Source: Saprospiraceae bacterium (GTDB lineage: Bacteria; Bacteroidota; Bacteroidia; Chitinophagales; Saprospiraceae). Taken from it: DNA of 64,000 nt. Shown piece by piece: positions 37,562 through 44,848 of this stretch; within the stretch, counting starts at the first letter, position 1; each line of letters starts with the position of its first letter. Where the stretch lies: NCBI GenBank assembly GCA_028285085.1, contig JANQQI010000011.1, positions 1 through 64,000 on the forward strand, in the 5' to 3' direction. A program made the translations under genes and the position numbers. The notes below the pieces were generated by a model. The model had not been told where the DNA came from and ran no database searches. It worked only from the letters and a program-made list of their open reading frames with translations.

Positions 37562-38611
37562 ATGATCAATAAGCTCCTGCCTGAACTTAATAAAGTATAT
37601 CAAATAAAACGATATACATTGCTTCATATTTTGGGAGGGAGTGGTGGAATTGAGGTTGATTTTAAGGTACACCATGATTGGCGTGATAAATTGATATTTC
37701 TGGATAAAGGGCAATACATCAAATTTTTATCAGACAATTTTGTAGTGAGAAGGATTGAATTTGAGGATGAAAATATATTTCGCAATCAGGAAGTCAGGGT
37801 ACTATTCAAACATTTGGTTTCTTTGGGGTATATTAATTTTAGTGATTGTGAAAATTGTCAAAAATACCTAAACGGTACGGTGTTTTCAGATAAATTAAGC
37901 GATATTATTGATGTGTCAACTACTCAATGGTTTTGGCAGAATCCGTTCCATTCCAATAAAGATGAATACCATATTATTTTTGATGTAAAAGATATGGTGG
38001 ATGCGAATTTCAAATATCATCTATCCAACGAAAAAATTTCAAAGGTCATCAATTTTCAGGGATATGATGCCCATGCACTTTTAAAAACTAAGGTGGGGGT
38101 TTCCATAAAATCTCTGATGGCTTATAAAAGGTTGCTGGAAAGTAAAAAAGAAATTGTTTTTACCGATAAAAATATTAACGAAATTGCTTATGAATTTGGG
38201 TTTAAAGATCCTGCTTACTTCAATAGGGTATTTAAGAAAAATGTGGGAAAAAGTCCTTTAGAGTTCAGAAATGACTTTGAATTTGAAAACAGAGATTCTT
38301 TTTTGCCTGAACTTTATCATTTATTGGAAAAACACCATAAGGAACAACGAAATCTACCTTTCTACGCCAATGAAATGCACCTTTCTGTTAAATCCTTATC
38401 AAAAAAAGTAAAGGATAAATTGAATGTTACACTGAGTCAGTTGATACGCCAAGAATTGATAAAAACTGCTAAATTATTGCTACATACCGATATTCCCATA
38501 AAAGAAATTGCCTTTCAATTAGGTTTCGAAGAAACCAATCATTTCTCCTCTTTTTTTAAGCATTATGCTAATCAAACTCCGACAGAATTCAGACAATCTG
38601 CCCATTTATAA
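37562..38611 (+). CDS. Regulator with two complete AraC DNA-binding domains
   Basis: 349 residues. The N-terminal 90 residues are a cupin-like sensor ('HILGGSGGIEVDFKVHHDWRDKLIFLDKG'). Two AraC domains follow: one at about 155-240 ('INEIAYEFGFKDPAYFNRVFKKNVGKSPLEFR') and a second at about 255-345 ('FYANEMHLSVKSLSKKVKDKLN', 'IKEIAFQLGFEETNHFSSFFKHYANQTPTEFR'). This duplication is uncommon. It lies upstream of a small co-directional cluster (NTF2-like, SPW, YHS) that it may control. Confidence 0.88.
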   Translation: MINKLLPELNKVYQIKRYTLLHILGGSGGIEVDFKVHHDWRDKLIFLDKGQYIKFLSDNFVVRRIEFEDENIFRNQEVRVLFKHLVSLGYINFSDCENCQKYLNGTVFSDKLSDIIDVSTTQWFWQNPFHSNKDEYHIIFDVKDMVDANFKYHLSNEKISKVINFQGYDAHALLKTKVGVSIKSLMAYKRLLESKKEIVFTDKNINEIAYEFGFKDPAYFNRVFKKNVGKSPLEFRNDFEFENRDSFLPELYHLLEKHHKEQRNLPFYANEMHLSVKSLSKKVKDKLNVTLSQLIRQELIKTAKLLLHTDIPIKEIAFQLGFEETNHFSSFFKHYANQTPTEFRQSAHL

Positions 38612-38674
38612 GTTCTTAAAACAACCACTCATTATTCCTTTCCTAATTTAAAAAGTACAATCATAAGGGAAGTT

Positions 38675-38711
38675 TTTGTACCAATTCAATTTGATGCTTG
38701 ATATAACTTTG
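38675..38711 (+). promoter_or_regulatory. Candidate Bacteroidota promoter
   Basis: TAACTTTG (38704-38711) matches the TAnnTTTG -7 consensus and sits 35 bp before ATG 38747. A TTTG at 38675-38678 could serve as -33, though the 25-bp gap is wider than usual. Confidence 0.4.
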
Positions 38712-38746
38712 CATGGTAATTATTTATTAATAAAAAAATTATCAAA

Positions 38747-39100
38747 ATGAATATCAAGAATCAAGTAGAACTAATGGATGCTATGGTGTCGCAAGGCGAT
38801 ATTGTAAATGCCGTAAAAACATTTTTTTGCGACAAAGCCCAAACTTCCGATTATGGAAATCTAACGACCGATGGGAAACAGCAAATGGTCGAAAAAATGG
38901 AAGGATTTTTAGGCTCGATTGCCAACGTAAATGGCATTACCCACCACAGTTCTATCGTTGATGGCAACTCTTCTGCTTCAGAATTTACTTTTGATTTTGA
39001 CATGAAAGATGGCAGTAAAATCTACTGGCATGAAATTATTCGCCGGATTTGGAACGAGGAAGGAAAGGTGATCAATGAAGCCTATTTTAATGCCGTTTAG
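38747..39100 (+). CDS. SnoaL/NTF2-like protein
   Basis: 117 residues, no signal peptide. 'MVSQGDIVNAVKTFFCDKAQTSDYG', 'MVEKMEGFLGSIANVNGITHHSSIVDGNSSASEFTFDFDMKDGSKIYWHEIIRRIW' fit the SnoaL-like NTF2 fold. Cytoplasmic, function unknown. First of three small genes following the double-AraC regulator. Confidence 0.82.
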   Translation: MNIKNQVELMDAMVSQGDIVNAVKTFFCDKAQTSDYGNLTTDGKQQMVEKMEGFLGSIANVNGITHHSSIVDGNSSASEFTFDFDMKDGSKIYWHEIIRRIWNEEGKVINEAYFNAV

Positions 39101-39129
39101 CGGTAATCACACCTTGAAAATTTTTAACA

Positions 39130-39498
39130 ATGAAATTTGTGACAAAAAGAATTCACGCGTTTTTGGATTATCCAGTTGCCTTGGCATTAATGAGCTTGCC
39201 GTTTCTGTTAGGATTGGGAAGTTCAAATTCTCTTGCCTTATACCTTTCCGTGGGAACAGGTGTGGCGGCCCTGCTTCTTACCTTATTAACAGATCATCAT
39301 TTAGGCGTGTTTAGAGTTATCTCTTACCAGTGGCACCTCATTGTAGATTTTATGGTCGGGATAACATTTGTACTTGCTCCTTTTATTCTTCATTTCGAAG
39401 GTGTTGACGCGCTTTATTATTGGATAAACGGAGCGTCTGTCCTGTTCGTCGTAAGCATGCACAAAACTGAAAGTACAATAGGTAGCACAGTCAGATAG
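39130..39498 (+). CDS. SPW-repeat-like small membrane protein
   Basis: 122 residues with four transmembrane helices in two similar halves: 'HAFLDYPVALALMSLPFLLGLG' and 'HLIVDFMVGITFVLAPFILHFEGVDALYYWINGASVLFVV'. The duplication and motif spacing fit the SPW repeat family. Function unknown. Starts 29 bp after the SnoaL-like gene. Confidence 0.75.
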   Translation: MKFVTKRIHAFLDYPVALALMSLPFLLGLGSSNSLALYLSVGTGVAALLLTLLTDHHLGVFRVISYQWHLIVDFMVGITFVLAPFILHFEGVDALYYWINGASVLFVVSMHKTESTIGSTVR

Positions 39499-39538
39499 TA
39501 ATTGAAAAATATTTTTCTTAAAATTTAAAACATAAATA

Positions 39539-40003
39539 ATGAAAAAGATAATAATTTTCTTCGCATTTTTTGCTTTTGCGTTAACTGCATTTGCCCAAGA
39601 TAAAATGGCAAACAACATTGACAATAGTAATATCGCCTTACAGGGATATAGCCCGGTATCGTATCTTGATTTGGGGATAGCGCAAAGAGGTGTAAAAAAC
39701 TTCAAATCAGTACATAATAAAGTGAATTACTATTTCACCTCGGCAGAGCAAAAAGCAACTTTCGATAAAAATCCTGAAAAATACTTGCCTCAATACGGTG
39801 GATATTGTGCCTTTGGTGTTTATGCAGGGGCTAAATTCCGTCCTGATCCCAATAAATTTATTGTAAAGGATGGGAAATACTTTTTATACCTCTACAATAT
39901 CGAACTGGATGCTCAGCAATTATGGTTAGCTGAGAATAATCACTATGGATTAGTGAAAACGGCTAATACAAATTGGGAAAAATTGAAATCGACTTATAAT
40001 TAG
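39539..40003 (+). CDS. Secreted YHS-domain protein
   Basis: 154 residues with signal peptide (LTAFAQ, cleavage near 20). The YHS domain reads 'ALQGYSPVSYLDLGIAQRG', 'VNYYFTSAEQKATFDKNPEKYLPQYGGYCAFGV'; the Cys in 'GYCAFG' is conserved and may bind metal. The homologous Bacteroidota proteins are periplasmic and often annotated 'YHS domain-containing'. A rho-independent terminator follows. Confidence 0.92.
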   Translation: MKKIIIFFAFFAFALTAFAQDKMANNIDNSNIALQGYSPVSYLDLGIAQRGVKNFKSVHNKVNYYFTSAEQKATFDKNPEKYLPQYGGYCAFGVYAGAKFRPDPNKFIVKDGKYFLYLYNIELDAQQLWLAENNHYGLVKTANTNWEKLKSTYN

Positions 40004-40025
40004 TCTAATCTATAATTTTTGGCCT

Positions 40026-40060
40026 AAACAAGCTCGTCAAAGATGAGCTTGTTTTATTTT
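40026..40060 (+). terminator. Rho-independent terminator
   Basis: AAACAAGCTC (40026-40035) pairs with GAGCTTGTTT (40044-40053) around a short loop, followed by T-rich sequence. It closes the SnoaL-SPW-YHS cluster, 8 bp before the next start codon. Confidence 0.82.
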
Positions 40061-40067
40061 TTTTAAA

Positions 40068-40640
40068 ATGGAAAAATTAATTTCGGAGATAAAAAGATGT
40101 AAAGTATGTCTGCCTTATTTAGCGCAAGGTGTCAATCCTGTATTTTCCGCTAATCCTAATAGCAAAATTATTATTATAGGTCAAGCTCCGGGGAGTATCG
40201 TCCACAAAACCGGTATTCCCTGGGATGATAAAAGCCGAGAAAGGCTTCGTACTTGGCTCAAGGTGGACAAGGACGTTTTTTATGACCCCAATAATTTTGC
40301 AATTATTCCAATGGGGTTCTGCTACCCAGGGAAAGGGAAAAGCGGCGATTTGCCTCCACGCCCCGAATGCGCTCCTCTCTGGCATCGTCAATTGTTTGAT
40401 GCTATGCCTAACCACGAATTAATTTTATTAATAGGTCGATATGCTCAAGCATATTATTTAAAAGAACGCTGTAAAAAAACGCTTACAGAAACGGTCAAAA
40501 GTTATAAAGAATACCTTCCTAAATATATGCCCTTACCACATCCTTCCCCTCGGAATAATATCTGGTTGAAAAAGAACAAGTGGTTTGGAGAAGAAGTTTT
40601 ACCTTTACTGCAGACTAAAATAATCCAAATTACTTCTTAA
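40068..40640 (+). CDS. Uracil-DNA glycosylase family protein with Fe-S cysteines
   Basis: 190 residues. Motif 1 is G-Q-A-P-G (38-42) and motif 2 is PHPSPRN (157-163), both typical of the family 4/5-like uracil-DNA glycosylase superfamily. Four cysteines C11, C14, C85 and C101 match the C-x2-C ... C-x15-C layout that binds a 4Fe-4S cluster. It should excise uracil or related lesions in the cytoplasm. Shorter than classic family 4 enzymes (about 200), but complete. Single gene between a terminator and an LRR gene. Confidence 0.88.
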   Translation: MEKLISEIKRCKVCLPYLAQGVNPVFSANPNSKIIIIGQAPGSIVHKTGIPWDDKSRERLRTWLKVDKDVFYDPNNFAIIPMGFCYPGKGKSGDLPPRPECAPLWHRQLFDAMPNHELILLIGRYAQAYYLKERCKKTLTETVKSYKEYLPKYMPLPHPSPRNNIWLKKNKWFGEEVLPLLQTKIIQITS

Positions 40641-40664
40641 ATTTACTTTACAAAAAATATAAAG

Positions 40665-42266
40665 ATGAAAACGACTTTCTCCGTTTTACTATGCCTATCC
40701 TTTTGCTGTCTTGGTTTTTCTCAGAAATTGCTGATCGAGCTTAATGAAAAAGGTGGCGCACCCAGCCTCATCAATAAAGGCACTTACAAGGTGATACTCT
40801 ATAATGATACGGACCAAGCCATTAATCTGTTTTCCAGCCATCATAAGGAGTACGGCGGTGCAGTAGTTACCTGGAGTACTACCTTCAACGGTACTGAGAC
40901 TTCCAGCGGTAATAAGTATAAACCGATGGATACAAACTCCCGCTTTGATAAACGCGCATTCTCTACCGTGCCTCCCGGGCAGAAAAAGCATATTGCCACT
41001 TTGTCTCTGGAACCGGATAAGGCCGGAACTTATACCAAAACCTACACGATGTCGCAAGATCCTGCCACCGTCGATATGAGGTATGCGGCTAATGGGACCG
41101 CCAAAACCTTAGCATCCCAAATATCGGCCTTTGATATTGCGGCTTCTATTGATATTGTGGTGGAAGATATGGAGACTAAAGCTTTAGTGGCCAAGGACAT
41201 TACTTTTGAAGAACTATCTAAAAAGAAAACGCATAAAGACTTCACGGAGGCTAAGTTTAATCCTTCCGAAGTGTTTTCGATGAGCCTCGAATTCAAAGAT
41301 GCTGCAGAGGCCAAATCTCAATTGGCGGAAGTCGCCAAACTACAAAATATTCGAAAGCTGATCCTTAATTTTAAATCCGCCGAAGCCATTGACATTCCCG
41401 AAGCGCTCGGAGCCATTCCTCTGATGTATCTACAGATAAATGGTCGGCAGACTCAGCTTAATATCCCTGCTAACTTTTTGCAAGTCGGCAGCCTACGCTA
41501 TCTAAGTATGGGAAAAGTAAGGTGTAGTTCGCTTGACTTTGTCGGACAGCAAAAAGATTTGGAAAATCTAACGCTTTATGATTGCGATTTAAAAGCCATC
41601 CCCACCTGGATTGGGCAGCTGTCTAAGCTAGAGGAACTCATGATTACCGATAGTCCCTTCACGACTATACCAGAGGAATTTGCCGCTCTCAAAAACCTAA
41701 AAAGACTTAATCTACAGAAGAATGGCTTAACATCCGTGGATCATATTTATAATAACTCCGGCCTGACGAGTCTGACTTTATTGCAAAATAATCTGAGTGC
41801 ATTACCGGAGGAAATCGGCCAACTTACAGCCCTGACCAAACTCGATCTTCGAAAAAACAAGTTGACTAATTTACCCGCCAGCATTGGCAATCTAAAAAAA
41901 TTAAATCGTCTGGATTTAACGGAAAATAACATTCAAGATTTACCGGATTCCTTTGGTGGTCTTAGTGCTTTGAAAACGCTTTTTCTGAGAAAAAACGGAA
42001 TGACTGAACTTCCGCTTGCACTCACTAAAGCTGCCTCTGTCAAAGAATTGTATCTGGATGATAATAAACTGACGTCCTTTCCTGCTGAAATTTCAAATAT
42101 GAAAAGCTTGTCGCATTTCAATTTTGAAAATAATCAGATCACCGCGTTTCCCGATAGTCTATTTGGCATGAAAAAGCTGTTCCGCATTTTTACCGAAGGC
42201 AATCCGCTGTCGAAAAAACAGAAAAAGAAACTGAATAAAGCTTTTGGCAAAAGAGTACGGTCTTGA
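40665..42266 (+). CDS. Secreted leucine-rich-repeat protein
   Basis: 533 residues with signal peptide (CLGFSQ, cleavage near 19). Residues 20-180 form a beta-rich domain ('GTYKVILYNDTDQAINLFSSHHKE'). Residues about 225-520 contain about 11-12 leucine-rich repeats of about 23 residues with consensus LxxLxLxxNxLxxLPxxIGxL (e.g. 'LTKLDLRKNKLTNLPASIG'). No membrane anchor or T9SS domain at the C-terminus, which ends KKKLNKAFGKRVRS. Likely a periplasmic or surface protein-binding protein. Confidence 0.88.
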   Translation: MKTTFSVLLCLSFCCLGFSQKLLIELNEKGGAPSLINKGTYKVILYNDTDQAINLFSSHHKEYGGAVVTWSTTFNGTETSSGNKYKPMDTNSRFDKRAFSTVPPGQKKHIATLSLEPDKAGTYTKTYTMSQDPATVDMRYAANGTAKTLASQISAFDIAASIDIVVEDMETKALVAKDITFEELSKKKTHKDFTEAKFNPSEVFSMSLEFKDAAEAKSQLAEVAKLQNIRKLILNFKSAEAIDIPEALGAIPLMYLQINGRQTQLNIPANFLQVGSLRYLSMGKVRCSSLDFVGQQKDLENLTLYDCDLKAIPTWIGQLSKLEELMITDSPFTTIPEEFAALKNLKRLNLQKNGLTSVDHIYNNSGLTSLTLLQNNLSALPEEIGQLTALTKLDLRKNKLTNLPASIGNLKKLNRLDLTENNIQDLPDSFGGLSALKTLFLRKNGMTELPLALTKAASVKELYLDDNKLTSFPAEISNMKSLSHFNFENNQITAFPDSLFGMKKLFRIFTEGNPLSKKQKKKLNKAFGKRVRS

Positions 42267-42401
42267 CGGGATGCTTCGCGCGGAAAGGCTACAATCCAGC
42301 TTGAGCTGCCGGGGGCATCTACTGTTGTAAATCAGAAGCTATCCCAATATTCTTTGGGCTACAAAAGTGTCTTTTGAGTTCACATTTCGTTGCAAAAAGC
42401 A

Positions 42402-42773
42402 TCATGTAGCTTTGGCTATGCTTCGCTTACCAAAGTTGCAACTCCTCTTCCTGTTGTATCTAAAATCTGAAGTGCCACTTCTGTCTGATTTGGTAGATTG
42501 AACTCTATTGGTTCTCCCACCGAAAGGATTCGGATAGCTTTGAGATAATGCAAGTCCTCCTCCTGGTTCTCCAACATCATTGTTTTGGTTAAAGTCCGCT
42601 TTCCCACCAGCATCGTCACCAGCGACGAGTGAAATCGTGTTTGAACCATATCCTAGAACGTCAAGGGCCACGAGTTTAAAAAGACAAGAAATAGCTGCAA
42701 TAACAAATAAAATAATATAAGGTAACCTTTTAAGAGCTGTCGATATATGGGTTTGCAAAGAATTATTCATCAC
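42402..42773 (-). pseudogene. Frameshifted remnant of a T9SS-targeted protein
   Basis: The minus frame encodes a membrane-like N-terminus (RLPYIILFVIAAISC) and then 'LALSQSYPNPF', the start of a type A sorting domain. The domain continues in another frame (42416-42530: 'IEFNLPNQTEVALQILDTTGRGVATLVSEA'). A frameshift near 42530 therefore breaks it. Most of a typical secreted cargo is also missing. It is probably debris of a larger gene. Confidence 0.7.
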
Positions 42774-42788
42774 AAAACTCAGTTCGAC

Positions 42789-43868
42789 ATGAAAAATATC
42801 ATATTCTACATTTTAACTTTACTTGCCCCAAGTCCATTATTTTGTCAGGGAAACTATTTTGGTGCGTGGCAGTCCGGCTCGGGAGAAGAACAAGTGAGGG
42901 TTACCCAATCATTAGATACCTGGATTGACTATGCGAATGATTTCGTCAACAATGAAGGTCTCTACCTGAAAGATTTTGAATACTACGAGGTTGATGGCCA
43001 AAGCCGTTATTTTGGTGCGTGGCAGTCCGGCTCGGGAGAAGAACAAGTGAGAATCACCACATCCTTAAGTACCTGGATTGACTATGCGAATGACTTCGTC
43101 AACAACGAAGGTCTCTACCTGAAAGATTTTGAATACTACGAGATCGATGGTCAAAGCTATTATTTTGGCGCTTGGCAGTCCGGTTCGGGAGAAGAACAAG
43201 TAAGAATTACCCAATCATTAGATACCTGGATTGACTATGCGAATGATTTCGTCAACAACGAAGGGCTGTACCTGAAAGATTTTGAATACTACGAGATCGA
43301 TGGTCAAAGCTATTATTTTGGTGCGTGGCAGTCTGGCTCGGGAGAAGAACAAGTCAGAATCACCCAATCATTAGATACATGGGCGGACTATGCGAATGAT
43401 TTTGTCAACGAGGAAGGGCTGTACCTGAAGGATTTTGAATACTACGAGATTGATGGGCAAAGCTATTATTTTGGTGCGTGGCAGTCCGGCTCGGGAGAAG
43501 AACAAGTCAGAATAACGGAAACCTTAAATGCGTGGGGAGATTACGCGAATGATTTCGTCAACAACGAAGGGCTGTACCTGAAGGATTTTGAATACTACGA
43601 CATATTAATGACGAATGTATCAAGCCCGGAGTTAGAATCTGATCTTTCGATTTTTCCTAACCCTACAAATGATTATTTAAGGATTGATTCGAAAAACCTA
43701 GAGAGTGCCAACGTCAGAATATTCAATTTAGTTGGGCAATTAATCCTGGAAGTGAAAGAAACGAATTTACCACAAACCATTGATGTGCAAAATTTTGAAA
43801 AAGGGATATATGTATTGGAAATTGAGGTTGCTAATGCCGTGGTATCAAAAAGAATAATAGTGAATTAA
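42789..43868 (+). CDS. Secreted protein of five 51-residue repeats plus T9SS sorting domain
   Basis: 359 residues. Signal peptide 1-20 (PSPLFCQ). Five near-identical units follow with core 'YFGAWQSGSGEEQVRIT', 'TWIDYANDFVNNEGLYLKDF' and 'EYYEIDGQS'. The last 75 residues are a type A T9SS sorting domain ('SIFPNPTNDYLRID', 'VRIFNLVGQLI', 'GIYVLEIE'). The unit resembles the bacterial tandem repeat domain BTRD1 (PF17660: G.RL.D.E.Y ... Y.GVWR.G), which is an assignment by eye. Likely secreted and surface-attached. ATG 42789 begins the signal peptide; the frame to 42747 overlaps the divergent pseudogene. Confidence 0.87.
   Translation: MKNIIFYILTLLAPSPLFCQGNYFGAWQSGSGEEQVRVTQSLDTWIDYANDFVNNEGLYLKDFEYYEVDGQSRYFGAWQSGSGEEQVRITTSLSTWIDYANDFVNNEGLYLKDFEYYEIDGQSYYFGAWQSGSGEEQVRITQSLDTWIDYANDFVNNEGLYLKDFEYYEIDGQSYYFGAWQSGSGEEQVRITQSLDTWADYANDFVNEEGLYLKDFEYYEIDGQSYYFGAWQSGSGEEQVRITETLNAWGDYANDFVNNEGLYLKDFEYYDILMTNVSSPELESDLSIFPNPTNDYLRIDSKNLESANVRIFNLVGQLILEVKETNLPQTIDVQNFEKGIYVLEIEVANAVVSKRIIVN
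42861..43602 (+). repeat. Five tandem 153-bp coding repeats
   Basis: The string ggtgcgtggcagtc or a near match begins at 42861, 43014, 43167, 43320 and 43473, exactly 153 bp apart. DNA identity between units is very high, with only scattered third-position and a few coding changes, so the array is young and could vary in copy number. Confidence 0.92.
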
Positions 43869-43882
43869 AAAACCGATGAGAA

Positions 43883-44414
43883 CCAAGGTGGCTGTTGACA
43901 AATTAATGCTAGAAAGCATCTGGGAGTGGGCTCAAAATTCCCTATATTTCTACATGCAAAGCATTAAAAACAGCCTGCCTTAATTTTTCTTGATACATTT
44001 ATTCCAACTGATAGTTTTATCGAATTTTGTAATCACATCTTGATCTATCTTTATTGATCAGGCGGCGAAGCCTTACTGTAGCTCTACCGATAGACCTGGA
44101 CTTGATCCGGTAATGTTTTCAAATATATGTTGATTGGATATTTGGAAAATATCTGTTCTGTTCGTGCTTTAGAGTGCATGATTCAGATGTGATTGAACCC
44201 TGATTCCTTTGGGATTCGTGACAGCGGGTGGAATGGTCAACAATATTATGACTTACGCTGGATTAACCCCGAGGACGAAAAAGGCCATACCCATGCTTAC
44301 CATAGCTTCTATCTGAAGAAATGGCTCGAATATTTGATTAAAACAACATTTTTACGAACTTGTGGAGGCAAATACCTGTGAACCATCACAGAGTGTGTCG
44401 TTAGCCTATTTGCG
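43883..44414 (+). mobile_element. Degraded, internally deleted transposase remnant (copy B)
   Basis: The left end (aaggtggctgttgacaaatt at about 43884) is shared with 49442 and 62550 (reverse). Around 44130-44190 a broken frame reads like 'IGYLENICSVRALECMIQM', then a stop. From 44193 a 62-residue frame continues 'DSGWNGQQYYDLRWINPE ... FYLKKWLEYLIK'. These are the N- and C-terminal ends of a DUF772/IS1182- or IS5-like transposase with the catalytic centre missing. The right end (44360-44414) has the CTGTGA/TCACAG hairpin shared with the other copies. Confidence 0.75.
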
Positions 44415-44577
44415 TTTTATCATGATTTTTGGTGGCCCGCTTTTAGGAAAGAAGGCGTCTTAAGTACTAGGAGGGGACAGGCTCCATTGGTAATTGTCTA
44501 GTACCTCTCATCCGCGTTGGCACGGCAGCTATACGAAACCGTTGGGGATAATTAGGTGCAAGGAGGATTGTTAATTT

Positions 44578-44602
44578 AACAACTAGGTGGCAAGTTGTTT
44601 TT
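44578..44602 (+). terminator. Terminator-like hairpin
   Basis: AACAACT (44578-44584) pairs with AGTTGTT (44593-44599), followed by TTT. It lies in a gene-free stretch, so it may be relic sequence. Confidence 0.4.
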
Positions 44603-44701
44603 AAATGCTATGAATTAATTAAAGAAAGTTCTTCAAAAGATCAGCTAAAATTAAATTTTACAAAAAAATATTTAATTGTTGGTTACCATAACTAATAATT
44701 A

Positions 44702-44776
44702 GAACCTGTTGAAATGTTATTTATGATGGCGAGAAAGAGCATTTTGCAGACTTGTCAATAATTTTTAAACAGGTTC
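44702..44776. mobile_element. 75-bp MITE with 9-bp inverted repeats and TTA duplication
   Basis: Ends GAACCTGTT (44702-44710) and AACAGGTTC (44768-44776) are perfect inverted repeats flanked by TTA at 44699-44701 and 44777-44779. The termini resemble those of the 162-bp element at 35741 (GAGCTTGTTTGGA). No coding capacity. Confidence 0.65.
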
Positions 44777-44848
44777 TTACACTCTACATTATTTTTTATT
44801 CCTCGACTTTTAAACAAAAATATATAACGCAATTTTAACTATTACAAA

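Larger units (their letters stand above)
44415..44848. other. Intergenic region with hairpins and a MITE
   Basis: 434 bp without a gene. Contains a hairpin with arms GTACTA/TAGTAC (about 44475-44513), a terminator-like stem AACAACT/AGTTGTT followed by T-run (44578-44602), and a 75-bp MITE (44702-44776). The sequence then becomes AT-rich before the PL8 lyase start. Confidence 0.5.

Noticed and set aside
42861-43602. Regular repeats as a CRISPR array
   Set aside because: Units are 153 bp without spacers, in frame, and encode a continuous repeat protein.
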